A stretch of DNA of 64,000 bases from Microbacterium sp. CFH 31415 (GTDB taxonomy: Bacteria > Actinomycetota > Actinomycetes > Actinomycetales > Microbacteriaceae). Location of the stretch: the NCBI RefSeq assembly GCF_022538185.1, contig NZ_JAKYXC010000010.1, positions 186,001 through 250,000 on the forward strand. Reading direction: 5' to 3'. The notes under the pieces are model-generated. The model was not told the DNA's origin and ran no database searches. It saw only the letters and a program-made list of their open reading frames with translations. Below, piece after piece: positions 50,291 through 59,191 of this stretch (positions are counted from its first letter, which is position 1; each line of letters starts with the position of its first letter). A program made the translations under genes and the position numbers.

Positions 50291-51052
50291 CTACTTGGGT
50301 GCCATGCGGATGGCGCCGTCGAGGCGGATGGTCTCGCCGTTCAGGTAGCCGTTGTCGACGATCGACTCGACGAGTCGCGCGTACTCGTCGGGCCTGCCGA
50401 GGCGCTGGGGGTACGGCACCTGCTGGCCGAGGGAGTCCTGGGCGGCCTGCGGCAGGCCCATCAGCATCGGCGTCTCCATGATCCCGGGGGCGATCGTCAT
50501 GACGCGGATGCCGTATCGCGCCAGCTCGCGGGCGATGGGCAGCGTCATCGCATGCACGCCGCCCTTGCTCGCGGCGTACGCGGGCTGACCGATCTGGCCG
50601 TCGAACGCCGCGACACTCGCGGTGTTGACGATGACGCCGCGGCCCCCATCGGAGTCGGGCTCGGTGCGGGCCATCGCCGCGGATGCCTGGGCCACGACGT
50701 TGTACGTCCCGATGAGGTTCACGCGGATGATGCGCTCGAAGCCGTCCAGGGGTGTCGGCGCGCCCTCACGATCGAGGATCTTCGCGGGCGGGGCGATTCC
50801 GGCGCAGTTCACGACCACGCGCAGCGGTCCGGCCGTGGACGCGGTCTCGACGGCGGCGGCGACCTGCTCGGGGTCAGTCACATCGGCCGGGGCGAACGAG
50901 CCGCCCAGTTCTGCGGCGATGTCGGCGCCGGCGGAGCGTGGCAGGTCGACGATCGTGACAGCGGCGCCGGCTGCGGCGAGCCGGCGTGCGGTGGCAAGCC
51001 CGAGTCCACTCGCACCGCCGGTGACGAGGGCGGAGGCACCCGTGAGATCCAT
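50291..51052 (-). CDS. 3-hydroxyacyl-CoA dehydrogenase type 2-like SDR
   Basis: A 253-residue SDR with [45 protein letters not shown] (catalytic Ser and Tyr-x3-Lys intact) and [10 protein letters not shown]. It resembles HSD17B10/3-hydroxyacyl-CoA dehydrogenase type 2 proteins, which oxidise 3-hydroxyacyl-CoAs with NAD. The ATG at 51052 follows GAAGGAG. It leads the three-gene operon, and a short palindrome lies 49 bases upstream. Confidence 0.88.
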   Translation of the reverse strand: MDLTGASALVTGGASGLGLATARRLAAAGAAVTIVDLPRSAGADIAAELGGSFAPADVTDPEQVAAAVETASTAGPLRVVVNCAGIAPPAKILDREGAPTPLDGFERIIRVNLIGTYNVVAQASAAMARTEPDSDGGRGVIVNTASVAAFDGQIGQPAYAASKGGVHAMTLPIARELARYGIRVMTIAPGIMETPMLMGLPQAAQDSLGQQVPYPQRLGRPDEYARLVESIVDNGYLNGETIRLDGAIRMAPK

Positions 51053-51100
51053 GCGTTCTCCTTCGAACAGCCAAGACATTGCATCCCACCTTACGCGGGA

Positions 51101-51111
51101 CTGAGTCTCAG
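51101..51111. promoter_or_regulatory. Short palindrome in front of the beta-oxidation operon
   Basis: CTGAGTCTCAG is a perfect five-plus-one-plus-five palindrome between the divergent SDR (start 51052) and DUF488 (51150) genes. It could be an operator; nothing else supports it. Confidence 0.25.
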
Positions 51112-51149
51112 ATCAGACGGGATGCCATGTCCAGGCTACTGGGCGGAGC

Positions 51150-51512
51150 ATGATGGGTGGCATGCCGGTGAAGCTGAAGCGGGTGTACGACGTCCCCTCG
51201 CCCGACGACGGGCATCGCGTGCTCGTCGACCGGCTGTGGCCGCGCGGTCTCACCAAGGATCGCGCCGCCGTGGACAGCTGGGCGAAGGACGCCGCGCCCT
51301 CCGCCGAGCTGCGTCGCGCGTTCCATCGGGGCGACCTCGCCTGGGAGGAGTTCGAGGCGGCCTACCGCCTCGAACTGACAGGCAACCCGGCGGTCGGCGC
51401 GCTGCGGACGGAGCTCGCCGCGCATCCCACGTCGACGCTCCTGTTCAGCGTGAACGACCTGGTGCGCAATCACGCCGTGATCCTGCTCGACGTGCTGGGG
51501 AGTGGCTCGTGA
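51150..51512 (+). CDS. DUF488-family protein
   Basis: A 120-residue DUF488 protein. LKRVYDVPSPDDGHRVLVDRLWPRG at the start is the family hallmark, and LRTELAAHPTSTLLFSVND follows; no function is established for the family. Three close ATGs (51150, 51153, 51162) are possible; GGAG at 51145-51148 best serves 51153. Divergent from the beta-oxidation operon. Confidence 0.82.
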   Translation: MMGGMPVKLKRVYDVPSPDDGHRVLVDRLWPRGLTKDRAAVDSWAKDAAPSAELRRAFHRGDLAWEEFEAAYRLELTGNPAVGALRTELAAHPTSTLLFSVNDLVRNHAVILLDVLGSGS

Positions 51513-51578
51513 CCCGAGCGACCCCCTGGGGAGGGCTGCCGACCGTGGTTCTGGCGCCCCCGGCCGGCGAGTGCCAGC

Positions 51579-52121
51579 ATGGAACGCGAAATGACCGACA
51601 GCACTGAGAAGAACGACCGCGCCGCGATCACGGGCACCGTCACCGATATCGACGGTCACCCCAACCTCGTGCTCACGCGGGCCTTCCCGATGCCCGCGGC
51701 CGAGCTGTGGCGGGAGCTTACCGACTCGGCCCGCCTCGAGCGGTGGATCGGCCGATGGGAGGGCGACCCGAAGACCGGTCGCGTCGCGTTCTTCATGACC
51801 GCCGAGGGCGAGGATGTCCCGCCCGAGGAATACACGATCCTCGAGTGCGATCCGCCGCGCCGGTTCGCCGGCGACACCTCCGCCGCGACCGGCTCGTGGC
51901 ACCTGTGGTTCGAGCTCGTCGCGAAGGGCGAGGCGACGCTCCTGGTGTTCGGCCAGCGGCTCAACCCCGGCGAGGACGTCGGCTCGATCGGCCCTGGCTG
52001 GGAGTACTACCTCGACCGGCTGGTGGCGGTGACGAAGGGGCGGGATGCCTCGACCATCGCGTGGGACGCCTACTTCCCCGCCATGCAGCCGGCGTATCAG
52101 ACGCTCGTCGCCGCCGGCTGA
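51579..52121 (+). CDS. SRPBCC/AHSA1-type protein
   Basis: A 180-residue START-like protein of the activator-of-Hsp90-homologue type: LVLTRAFPMPAAELWRELTD leads into LERWIGRWEG and the late GWEYYLDRLVAV helix. Members bind hydrophobic ligands or act beside ArsR regulators; the role here is unknown. ATG 51579 or, twelve bases on, 51591 (MTDSTEKN). Convergent with ykoC. Confidence 0.8.
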   Translation: MEREMTDSTEKNDRAAITGTVTDIDGHPNLVLTRAFPMPAAELWRELTDSARLERWIGRWEGDPKTGRVAFFMTAEGEDVPPEEYTILECDPPRRFAGDTSAATGSWHLWFELVAKGEATLLVFGQRLNPGEDVGSIGPGWEYYLDRLVAVTKGRDASTIAWDAYFPAMQPAYQTLVAAG

Positions 52122-52130
52122 CCGAGGGCG

Positions 52131-52937
52131 TCAGGACCACACGAAGCGGAAGCTGCCGAACGCGACGGCTGCCGTGATGGCGAGTGCCATGATGACGATG
52201 CCGCCGAGCAGCGCGACCGCGTCACGCGCGTGCAGCCGTGACGGTCTCGACCAGGTGCGGGGGATGCCCGACCCGAATCCGCGCGCCTCCATGGCGGTCG
52301 CGAGCTTCTCGCCTCGGCGCACGGCGAACACGAGCAGCACGAACGCCATCGAGAAGAACCTGCGCACCGCGCCGGTGTCGCCGACCCCCCGGGAGCGGCG
52401 GGCGAGCTGCATGCTGCGCCAGTCGTCGAGGAACAGCCCGAGCGTGCGCGTGCCGGCGAGCACCCCGAGGACGAAGCGTGACGGCAGCTTCGCGACCTGG
52501 GCGAGGGCGTCGGCGAGTTCGGTGGGGTCGGTGCGGCCGAACAGCAGGATGGTCGGCAGACCCAGGGCGACGACTCGCACACTCACCGCGATCGCCAGGG
52601 CGATGGAGTCGTCGCTGATCGTGGCGTACCAGAACGTTCCGTACACCTGCCCGCCGGGCTCCGCGTAGAGGAGCATGCTCACTCCCGCGACGGGGGCGAA
52701 CAGCGCGATCGGCAGCAGCCGCTTGGCGACCGTCGCGATCGGCAGGCCGGTGAGCGGCACGCAGGCGAACTGCAGCGCGATGGCGGCGAGCGCGCTCACG
52801 ACGTCGATCGACGCGAACAGCGGCACCGAGAGCAGCAGTGCGAGCACCACCTTGGTCACGGGATTGACGCCGTCGAGCCAGGCCGCCTTCTCTTCGCGGG
52901 TGATCGCGGCGGTCGCACCGGTGTCGAGGGCCGTCAT
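52131..52937 (-). CDS. ykoC: ECF transporter T component of the thiamine-precursor importer
   Basis: A 268-residue energy-coupling-factor transmembrane protein. Several membrane helices (VVLALLLSVPLFASIDVVS, VVALGLPTILLFG) are followed by cytoplasmic coupling helices with the Ala-Arg-Gly-type motifs AARSRG-like ARRSRG and MEARGFG. It joins the ATPase YkoD with the substrate protein YkoE. Last gene of the ykoEDC operon, with ATGA overlap to ykoD. The TPP riboswitch upstream supports uptake of thiamine or hydroxymethylpyrimidine. Confidence 0.85.
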   Translation of the reverse strand: MTALDTGATAAITREEKAAWLDGVNPVTKVVLALLLSVPLFASIDVVSALAAIALQFACVPLTGLPIATVAKRLLPIALFAPVAGVSMLLYAEPGGQVYGTFWYATISDDSIALAIAVSVRVVALGLPTILLFGRTDPTELADALAQVAKLPSRFVLGVLAGTRTLGLFLDDWRSMQLARRSRGVGDTGAVRRFFSMAFVLLVFAVRRGEKLATAMEARGFGSGIPRTWSRPSRLHARDAVALLGGIVIMALAITAAVAFGSFRFVWS

Positions 52938-54400
52938 CGCAGCACCCCTGCCGGTGCGGCGAGCTCGATGCGGTGGCCACCGAGGTGATGCGCGACCTCA
53001 GCGTCGTGGGTGACCGCGACCACCGTCGTGCCCGCGGAGATCTCGGACTGCAGCAGCCGGACGAGTTCGATCCAGCCGCGGCGGTCCTGACCGAAGGTCG
53101 GCTCGTCGAGCACGATCACGGGCGGCGCATCGGCGAGCACCGTGGCGACGGAGAGACGCCTCTTCTGTCCGCCCGACAGGGTGAACGGGTTCGCCTCGGC
53201 GAGCGCTGCGAGGTGCAGTCTCTCGAGGAGTTCCTCGACGATGAGATCGACGTCGGCGCGTTCGACCCCGCGGGCACGCGGTCCGATCGCGAGCTCGTCA
53301 CGGACGGTCGAGGCGAGGAACTGATGCTCGGGCTCCTGGAACACCGTGCCGATCCGGGTGAGCAGTTCGCGCGACTTCCACGCCGACGGGCGGCGGCCCG
53401 ATCTCGCCGCGAGCTCGGGCGCGGCCCGCACGGTGCCGTCGAACTCGGGCAGAAGACCGGCCAGTGTGAGCGCGAGCGTCGACTTGCCGACCCCGTTCGG
53501 CCCGGTGACGATGGTCGCTCGTCGCTGGGGAACCCGCAGGTCCAGCCCCGCGCGCACGAGTGTGCGCCCGTCCCGGGAGATCGCGAGCCCGTCGGCTTCG
53601 AGCGCCGCCGGGCCATCCGCACGGCGGTCGAGGGCAGGAAGGTCGATCGGGTGACCCGGCACCCACACGCCCGCGGCGGCGAGCTCGTCGCCGAGCCGCG
53701 AGAACACGACGTCGGGCGAGCCGTCGGCGAGCAGGCCGCCGTCGGCTCCCACGACGATCACGCGTGTCATCAGATCCGCCCAGACCGCGGTGCGGTGCTC
53801 GATGACGACGAGCGTCGCACCGGTCTGCGCCACCGCGCGCTCGACACTGTCGCGCACCTCGCGCACCCCCTCGGGATCGAGGTTCGCGGTCGGCTCATCC
53901 AGCAGCAGCACCCCGGGGCGCATGGCGAGCGCACCGGCCAGGGCGAGCCGCTGCTTCTGCCCTCCCGAGAGCGCCTTGGTCGGACGGCCGAGCGGCACGT
54001 CGAGTCCGACGTCCGCCAGCGCCGCGGCGACGCGGCCGGGAATCTCAGCGGCGGGGATGCCCAGGTTCTCGCAGCCGAACGCCACGTCGTCGCCGACCTT
54101 CGACAGCACGATGCCCGCGTCCGGATCCTGCTGCACCAGGCCGACGCGACCGCGATGGGCCTCGGGCTGCGCGCCGTCGATCAGCAGCCGTCCCGAGACG
54201 TGACCCTCATCGGCGCCGCCGAGCAGACCGGCGATGCCTGCGAGCAGCGTCGACTTCCCGGCGCCCGACGCTCCGAGCAGCAGCACGCGCTCGCCGGGCT
54301 CGATCGTGAACGACACGTCGCGCACCGCCGGCGCGCGCCTGCCCGCATAGCGCCAGCCCCAGCCGGCCGCGGTGATTCGACCAGGACGGACCGGAGGCAC
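52934..54400 (-). CDS. ykoD: ECF transporter ATPase, two fused ABC domains
   Basis: A 488-residue tandem ATPase. Domain 1 (about 1-240) has GASGAGKST, LSGGQKQR and LLDEPTANLDP; domain 2 (about 255-488) has GPNGVGKST, LSGGQKRR and VLDEPTFGQD. The GTG start at 54400 follows GAGG and lies two bases beyond the ykoE stop. Fused A components are typical of YkoD. Hydrolyses ATP to drive the membrane partners YkoE and YkoC. Confidence 0.92.
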   Translation of the reverse strand: MPPVRPGRITAAGWGWRYAGRRAPAVRDVSFTIEPGERVLLLGASGAGKSTLLAGIAGLLGGADEGHVSGRLLIDGAQPEAHRGRVGLVQQDPDAGIVLSKVGDDVAFGCENLGIPAAEIPGRVAAALADVGLDVPLGRPTKALSGGQKQRLALAGALAMRPGVLLLDEPTANLDPEGVREVRDSVERAVAQTGATLVVIEHRTAVWADLMTRVIVVGADGGLLADGSPDVVFSRLGDELAAAGVWVPGHPIDLPALDRRADGPAALEADGLAISRDGRTLVRAGLDLRVPQRRATIVTGPNGVGKSTLALTLAGLLPEFDGTVRAAPELAARSGRRPSAWKSRELLTRIGTVFQEPEHQFLASTVRDELAIGPRARGVERADVDLIVEELLERLHLAALAEANPFTLSGGQKRRLSVATVLADAPPVIVLDEPTFGQDRRGWIELVRLLQSEISAGTTVVAVTHDAEVAHHLGGHRIELAAPAGVLR

Positions 54401-54402
54401 GA

Positions 54403-55047
54403 TCAGACCTCGCGCCGGCGTTCCCTGCCCGCCGCGAAACGGTTCAGGGCGCCGGTGGCGGCCAGCGCGCGAACTGCCAGCCAGCCGAGCAGACCGGCCA
54501 GCACGGCACCGGAGACGACGAGCGCGATCAGATAGATCGTGTTGAACTCCGCCGTCTTGAGGATGTTCGGCGAGCTGCCGTAGAACAGCTCGAAGACCCA
54601 CGCACCCACGGCAGCGCCCACGCCGGAGAGCATCGCCACGGGGAGGGTGAACCGAGCGTAGAGGAACAGCGCGAAGACCAGCTCGGCGCCGAGCCCCTGC
54701 ACCACGCCCGACAGAAGCGTCGACACGCCCCACACATTGCCGATCAGCATCGACACGACGGCCGCGATCACCTCGACGAGCAGCGCCGCGCCGGGCTTGC
54801 GGATCACGAGACCGCCGATCACGCCGCCGATCAGCCAGATGCCGACGGCCAGTCCGCCCAGGCCAGGGGTGAGCGCATCCATGCTGACGAACCAGGCGTA
54901 TCCGACGGTGTTCCACCCCCAGAAGACCAGGCCGAGGGCGACACCGAGAACGGCGGCTACGACGATGTCGACCACTCGCCAGCGGAATCGGTGGGGGGCG
55001 GCAGCGGTGCCCTGCGACGAAGTGGTCTCGAACGTGGACGCGTGCAT
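54403..55047 (-). CDS. ykoE: ECF transporter S component, thiamine/HMP type
   Basis: A 214-residue membrane protein with about six helices, for example VVDIVVAAVLGVALGLVFWGWN and LGGLAVGIWLIGGVIGGLVI, and the family-like segment GELFYGSSPN-type ELFYGSSPNILKT. It is the substrate-binding part of the ykoEDC importer, presumably for thiamine or its pyrimidine precursor. GGAGGAG precedes the ATG at 55047, and the riboswitch sits directly in front of it. Confidence 0.87.
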   Translation of the reverse strand: MHASTFETTSSQGTAAAPHRFRWRVVDIVVAAVLGVALGLVFWGWNTVGYAWFVSMDALTPGLGGLAVGIWLIGGVIGGLVIRKPGAALLVEVIAAVVSMLIGNVWGVSTLLSGVVQGLGAELVFALFLYARFTLPVAMLSGVGAAVGAWVFELFYGSSPNILKTAEFNTIYLIALVVSGAVLAGLLGWLAVRALAATGALNRFAAGRERRREV

Positions 55048-55057
55048 TTGTTCTCCT

Positions 55058-55142
55058 CCCTGCGCCGGCATGATCCGGATCAGGTTCGACGGTCGAAGCG
55101 TGGATCGCTTCCTCTCAGCCCGGCTCACCGGACTCCCGTGGT
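55058..55142 (-). ncRNA. TPP (THI-element) riboswitch
   Basis: On the minus strand the conserved blocks appear in order: GGGCTGAGAGG near 55111-55125, then GAACCTGATCCGG near 55074-55086 and TCATGCCGGCGCAGGGAGG ending at about 55055. This is the thiamine-pyrophosphate aptamer. The last stem runs into the GGAGGAG ribosome site of ykoE, so TPP binding probably hides the site and blocks translation. No separate terminator is seen between aptamer and gene. Confidence 0.92.
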
Positions 55143-55186
55143 TGTGGCACGAGTATACGCCCGCCGGGGCGACGTATTCTGAGCGG

Positions 55187-56800
55187 GTGACACCCCACGA
55201 CGTCCCTGCTGCGCCGCGCCGTGCGCGCGCGCGGACAGGCGCGTTCGCGGTCACCCCCCGGGGGACGGATGCCGCGGAGGGCACGCTCACCCTCGACGAG
55301 ACGTCCGTGGACCGGGCGTCGACGCCGGCGAGCTCGATCGCCGCGCCGGCCGGTGCCGCCACCGAACCGGCCACCGCGACGCCCCTCGGCGAGCTCGGAT
55401 CGACGGCAGCCGCCGGCACGGCGACGACGGACCCCGCCCACGCGTCGGAGGCGCCGTCCTCGGGCCGGGTGGCGCTCACCTGGGTCGACGAGCGGGACGT
55501 CGCTTCCCCTCCCGCGCCGGCCGATCTCTCCGCGGCGTCGACCTCGTACATCCCGGTCGAGAACGACCTGCTCGCGCACCTCCCGCGCCGCTCGCCGCTG
55601 CGAGCCGGGGTGATGGTTCCCGCGGCGATCATCGCGAGCCTCGCCGGCGCGTACGCCGCCACCACGCTGCTGTGGCCGCTGCACGCGGTCGAGCCGACCG
55701 TCGCGGCGGTGCAGCTGCAGTCGGTGCCGGCCCCCGGGACCGAGCTGCCCTGGCCGGCAGAGGGCAGCGCGGCCGTCTCGATCGGCGGCATCGCGGGGAA
55801 CGCGGCATCCGGTTCCGATCGTGAATCGATCGCCAGCATCACGAAGGTCGTCACCGCCCTCGTCGTCCTCGACCAGATGCCCCTCGCCGTCGGCGAGGGC
55901 GGTCCGGATTACCGGTTCGGCTACGGCGACATGCTCGCGTACTGGGACTACCGAGCCCGTGGCGAGTCGGCCCTCGACGTCCCCGTGGACGGCACGCTCA
56001 CCGAGTACCAGCTGCTCCAGGGCATGCTCATCGGATCCGCGAACAACTACGCCGACCGTCTCGCCTCCCGCCTCTTCCCCTCCGACGCGGTGTTCGCCGA
56101 CGCCGCGATGACGTGGCTCGAGACGCACGGGGTGCCGGGCGTGCGGATCGTCGAGCCGACCGGGATCGACTCGCGCAACACGGCCACGCCCGAAGCGCTG
56201 CTCGTCCTGGCACAGAAGGCGCTGGCGAACCCGGTGATCGCCGAGATCGTCGCGCAGAAGTCGGTGGACCTGCCCGGCGCCGGCACCGTGGAGAACACGA
56301 ACGCGCTCCTCGCCGACCCCGGGGTGGTCGGGATCAAGACCGGAACGCTCGACACCTGGAACCTGCTCTCGGCGAAGGATGTGACGATCGGCGGCACGCC
56401 GGTGCGGATGTTCGCGTCGGTGCTCGGCCAGCCCGACGACGACACCCGCACCGCCGCGACGCGCGCACTCTTCGACCGGCTGGAGGACGAACTGGCGCTC
56501 GACCCCTCGGTTCCCGCAGGCACGCTCGCCGGCACGGTCGACACGGCGTGGGGAGACACCGCCCGCATCGTGGTGGCGGACGACGCGTCGGTCGTGCTCT
56601 GGAACGGCGGCTCGGGCGTCGTGACTCCCACCTATTCACTGGGCGATGCCCGTGAGGACGGCGACACCGTCGGATCGATCACCGTGGACGGACCTCTGGA
56701 CGCCGTGACCGTCGACCTGCGACTCGACGGCGACATCGAGGATCCGAGCCCCTGGTGGCGGCTCACCCACCCGCTCGAGCTCTTCGGCCTGACCGACTGA
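55187..56800 (+). CDS. D-alanyl-D-alanine carboxypeptidase-like protein (PBP5/DacC family)
   Basis: A 537-residue cell-wall serine peptidase. Residues 1-140 are a Pro/Ala/Thr-rich cytoplasmic-side stretch, one membrane helix follows (VMVPAAIIASLAGAYAA, about 145-165), and the outer domain has the penicillin-binding motifs: S217-I-T-K220, SANNY (about 284-288) and KTG (about 384). It trims peptidoglycan stem peptides. A GTG at 55187 is preferred because upstream in-frame codons cross the riboswitch; no good ribosome site precedes it, so a leaderless mRNA is possible. Confidence 0.87.
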   Translation: MTPHDVPAAPRRARARTGAFAVTPRGTDAAEGTLTLDETSVDRASTPASSIAAPAGAATEPATATPLGELGSTAAAGTATTDPAHASEAPSSGRVALTWVDERDVASPPAPADLSAASTSYIPVENDLLAHLPRRSPLRAGVMVPAAIIASLAGAYAATTLLWPLHAVEPTVAAVQLQSVPAPGTELPWPAEGSAAVSIGGIAGNAASGSDRESIASITKVVTALVVLDQMPLAVGEGGPDYRFGYGDMLAYWDYRARGESALDVPVDGTLTEYQLLQGMLIGSANNYADRLASRLFPSDAVFADAAMTWLETHGVPGVRIVEPTGIDSRNTATPEALLVLAQKALANPVIAEIVAQKSVDLPGAGTVENTNALLADPGVVGIKTGTLDTWNLLSAKDVTIGGTPVRMFASVLGQPDDDTRTAATRALFDRLEDELALDPSVPAGTLAGTVDTAWGDTARIVVADDASVVLWNGGSGVVTPTYSLGDAREDGDTVGSITVDGPLDAVTVDLRLDGDIEDPSPWWRLTHPLELFGLTD

Positions 56801-56831
56801 CGCGCAGGCTGACGGGGCGACAGCCCGGCAC

Positions 56832-57758
56832 TCAGGCGAACCGCACCGCCTGCTGGAGCCGCGTGCGCACGTCGAAGACCTCGTTGCCGCCGATCGCCCG
56901 CACGCCGGTGATCCCCCTGCGGAGCACCGTCGACAGCGCGCCGCGCGCGACGATCGCGACGGGCGTGCCCTTCACCTTGCCGATCTCGTCGATGACCTGC
57001 AGCACGTCGTCATCGGGCAGCACGACGATCGCGCCGCTGAACCGCACGCCCGCGGCTCGCGCGAGTCCGCGCATGCGCGCGACGAGGGTGGCGATCGGGG
57101 CGCCGTCGACGCCGTCGCCGATGAGCTCGCCGCGGCGCAGGCGGACGGGGCCGCCGAAGTCCTCCGACAGGATGCCGTAGAGCCCGCTGGGGCCGAGCAC
57201 GATGTGGTCGATCTTGGCGTCGGGGTCGGCGCCCCGCACCGACGGCGCGACGTCGTGCCAGACCGTGTAGCCCATGCCCAGCTCGGCGACGATGCGCGCG
57301 GTCGCCTCCTCGGCGAGCGCGTCGGCCAGCAGCCTGCGCACGTGCTGCGGCGCGGAGCGCACGAGCGCCGGGTCGTAGGGATCCTCGAGCGTGACGCCGC
57401 GGCCCGCCCACTCGCGGATGAGCGTCAGGTACCGCTCGCGACGCCAGCCGCCGGGGTGTCCGTACGAGCGGGCGCGCGGGCGGGTGTCGGTCCGGGCAGC
57501 GGGCGCGCGCCAGCCCGACCACTCCGGCGCCGGTGCGTCGCCGAACCCATGGCCGCGATCGTACGCGGCCCGCGCTTCCGCTGTGCCGACGAGCTCCCAG
57601 GCGCGCTGCACCTGGATGAACACGGCGGCGTCGCCCCCGGTGTCGGGGTGCGTCTGACGCAGCCGCAGGCGGTACGCCTTGCGCAGCGACTCCTCGTCGG
57701 CCGTGGGGTCCACCCCCAGCACGTCGTAGGCCGACGCGGACAGCGGGCTGTCGAACAC
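56832..57758 (-). CDS. J-domain protein fused to a NERD-like domain
   Basis: A 308-residue protein. The N-terminal J domain (about 8-70: YDVLGVDPTADEESLRKAYR, with the HPD triad at 37-39) would stimulate an Hsp70. A linker region (70-110) leads to a C-terminal part (about 130-300) with AKIDHIVLGPSGLYGI and GAIVVLPDDDV, matching the nuclease-related NERD domain. The acidic catalytic residues of NERD nucleases are only partly visible, so nuclease activity is uncertain. Convergent with the carboxypeptidase gene. Confidence 0.82.
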   Translation of the reverse strand: MFDSPLSASAYDVLGVDPTADEESLRKAYRLRLRQTHPDTGGDAAVFIQVQRAWELVGTAEARAAYDRGHGFGDAPAPEWSGWRAPAARTDTRPRARSYGHPGGWRRERYLTLIREWAGRGVTLEDPYDPALVRSAPQHVRRLLADALAEEATARIVAELGMGYTVWHDVAPSVRGADPDAKIDHIVLGPSGLYGILSEDFGGPVRLRRGELIGDGVDGAPIATLVARMRGLARAAGVRFSGAIVVLPDDDVLQVIDEIGKVKGTPVAIVARGALSTVLRRGITGVRAIGGNEVFDVRTRLQQAVRFA

Positions 57759-57835
57759 GCATCCTCCTGATCCCGGCCGCCGCAGCGGCGGATCTCAGGC
57801 TAGACCACGCGTCGCGGGGCGGGCTCCGGCGCGAA

Positions 57836-58375
57836 TCAGGGGCGCTCCCTGCGTCGTGCGTACGCGGCGGCGCTCCGGCTCGACAGTGCGAGGAGCAGCA
57901 GGATGTCGATCGCGAGCGACACGAAGCTGCCTTCGAGCGTGATCTCCTGCCCCTGCACCCACCACGCACCGAACACCGTGCTGATCGACAGCACCGAGAT
58001 GCACATCACGATGACCCTCGCCCAGTTCCGGCCGAGGAACACGAGCACCGCGAGCAGCAGGTCGACCAGCAGCACAGCGGCGCCGACGGCGAGTACCACC
58101 CGCAGGGCTGCGTTCCAGCCCTCGGGGGTCGGGTCGAAGCCCTCCAGCGCCGCCCCCGCCTGGGTGCGGAGGTCGTCCCACCCCGCCGCGAGACTCACCA
58201 GCACGACGACGCCGGCGATGACCCGCAGCAGGACGAGCGCGGCCCCGGCTGTCACTGAGGCCGGCCTGCGCATGTGCGGGTCCCGCGCGACCGGTCGCAG
58301 CAGCCGCGCGGGCGGCTCGAACGCCGGACGCTTCTCTGGGCGGATCGGCACCGGCGAGGGCTCGGGAGTCGTCAC
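57836..58375 (-). CDS. Hypothetical membrane protein
   Basis: A 179-residue protein with four hydrophobic segments (ALVLLRVIAGVVVLVSLAA, VVLAVGAAVLLVDLLLAVL, VIVMCISVLSIST, FVSLAIDILLLLALS) after a Pro/Arg-rich N-terminus. I recognise no family. The GTG at 58375 overlaps the stop of the LssY-C protein gene (GTGA), so the two membrane proteins probably work together or are at least co-translated. Confidence 0.7.
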   Translation of the reverse strand: MTTPEPSPVPIRPEKRPAFEPPARLLRPVARDPHMRRPASVTAGAALVLLRVIAGVVVLVSLAAGWDDLRTQAGAALEGFDPTPEGWNAALRVVLAVGAAVLLVDLLLAVLVFLGRNWARVIVMCISVLSISTVFGAWWVQGQEITLEGSFVSLAIDILLLLALSSRSAAAYARRRERP

Positions 58376-59190
58376 CGCATCACCTCCGCGAGGGCGCGCA
58401 CATCGATGATCGGCAGGTCTCCGTCGGTGCGGATCGTGTCGCCGCCGCCGTTGCGCGCGTGGTACCCGGAGGCGAAGTCGGCGATCACGTCCACGGCGAC
58501 GCGGGAATCGGCATCCGTCACCGTCGTGACGATGTGGTCGCGCTCGACATCGGTGTCGGCGTCGATGCGGTGCGTGACCTGCAGCGTGAACAGCGACAGC
58601 CCGACGCTCGTGTCGAAGGTGCCGGCGGCGAGCCAGTCCACGCGTCGCCCGCCCGGCAGCTGCCAGTCGTCGGGACATCGCCAGAACCGCACGTGGTGGC
58701 GCTGGGCCGGGTTGCCGTCGACTTCCTGCTGGTAGGCGAAGTCCTGCTGGCGGCCGAACAGGAAGAGCGGGCTCACCGGCGCCTCGTGGTAGCTGCGGCG
58801 CCCCAGGGTGGACGTGATGATGCGCCACGACGACGCCAGCGTGACCGGGTCGGCCTTCGTCCACCCCGCCGCCCGCATCGCCATCTCGATCTGCGCCCCG
58901 GTCCCCAGGAACGCGAGGTTGACGGGATCGCCGAGCAGGCCGTCGCTCGTGCGCGTGCGCCCGATGAAGTAGTCGGGCACGTAGATCGTCGTGAGGATTC
59001 GGTGCAGCCGCGGCAGCACGAGATATGCCAGCAGCACCCAGAACGCGGCGAAGAACAGGATGCCCCACCAGCCGACCTTGAACGACTCGGTGAAGCTGAG
59101 GTACGCCAGCCAGATGGCGGCGAGGCCGGCGAAGACGAAGAAGAACCAGTCGATCGCGATCCCGATCGAGTAGCTCCGCTTCCCGGCCAT
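58372..59190 (-). CDS. LssY C-terminal-domain membrane protein
   Basis: A 272-residue protein with two N-terminal membrane helices (IAIDWFFFVFAGLAAIWLA, GILFFAAFWVLLAYLVL) and a large soluble part resembling the LssY C-terminal domain: DPVNLAFLGTGAQIEMAM, AAGWTKADPVTLASSW, FLFGRQQDFAYQQEV and HHVRFWRCP. In other bacteria the domain is joined to a PAP2 phosphatase; here it stands alone. Role unknown, presumably at the membrane. One base separates it from the acyl-CoA hydrolase gene on the same strand. Confidence 0.78.
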   Translation of the reverse strand: MAGKRSYSIGIAIDWFFFVFAGLAAIWLAYLSFTESFKVGWWGILFFAAFWVLLAYLVLPRLHRILTTIYVPDYFIGRTRTSDGLLGDPVNLAFLGTGAQIEMAMRAAGWTKADPVTLASSWRIITSTLGRRSYHEAPVSPLFLFGRQQDFAYQQEVDGNPAQRHHVRFWRCPDDWQLPGGRRVDWLAAGTFDTSVGLSLFTLQVTHRIDADTDVERDHIVTTVTDADSRVAVDVIADFASGYHARNGGGDTIRTDGDLPIIDVRALAEVMR

Positions 59191-59191
59191 G

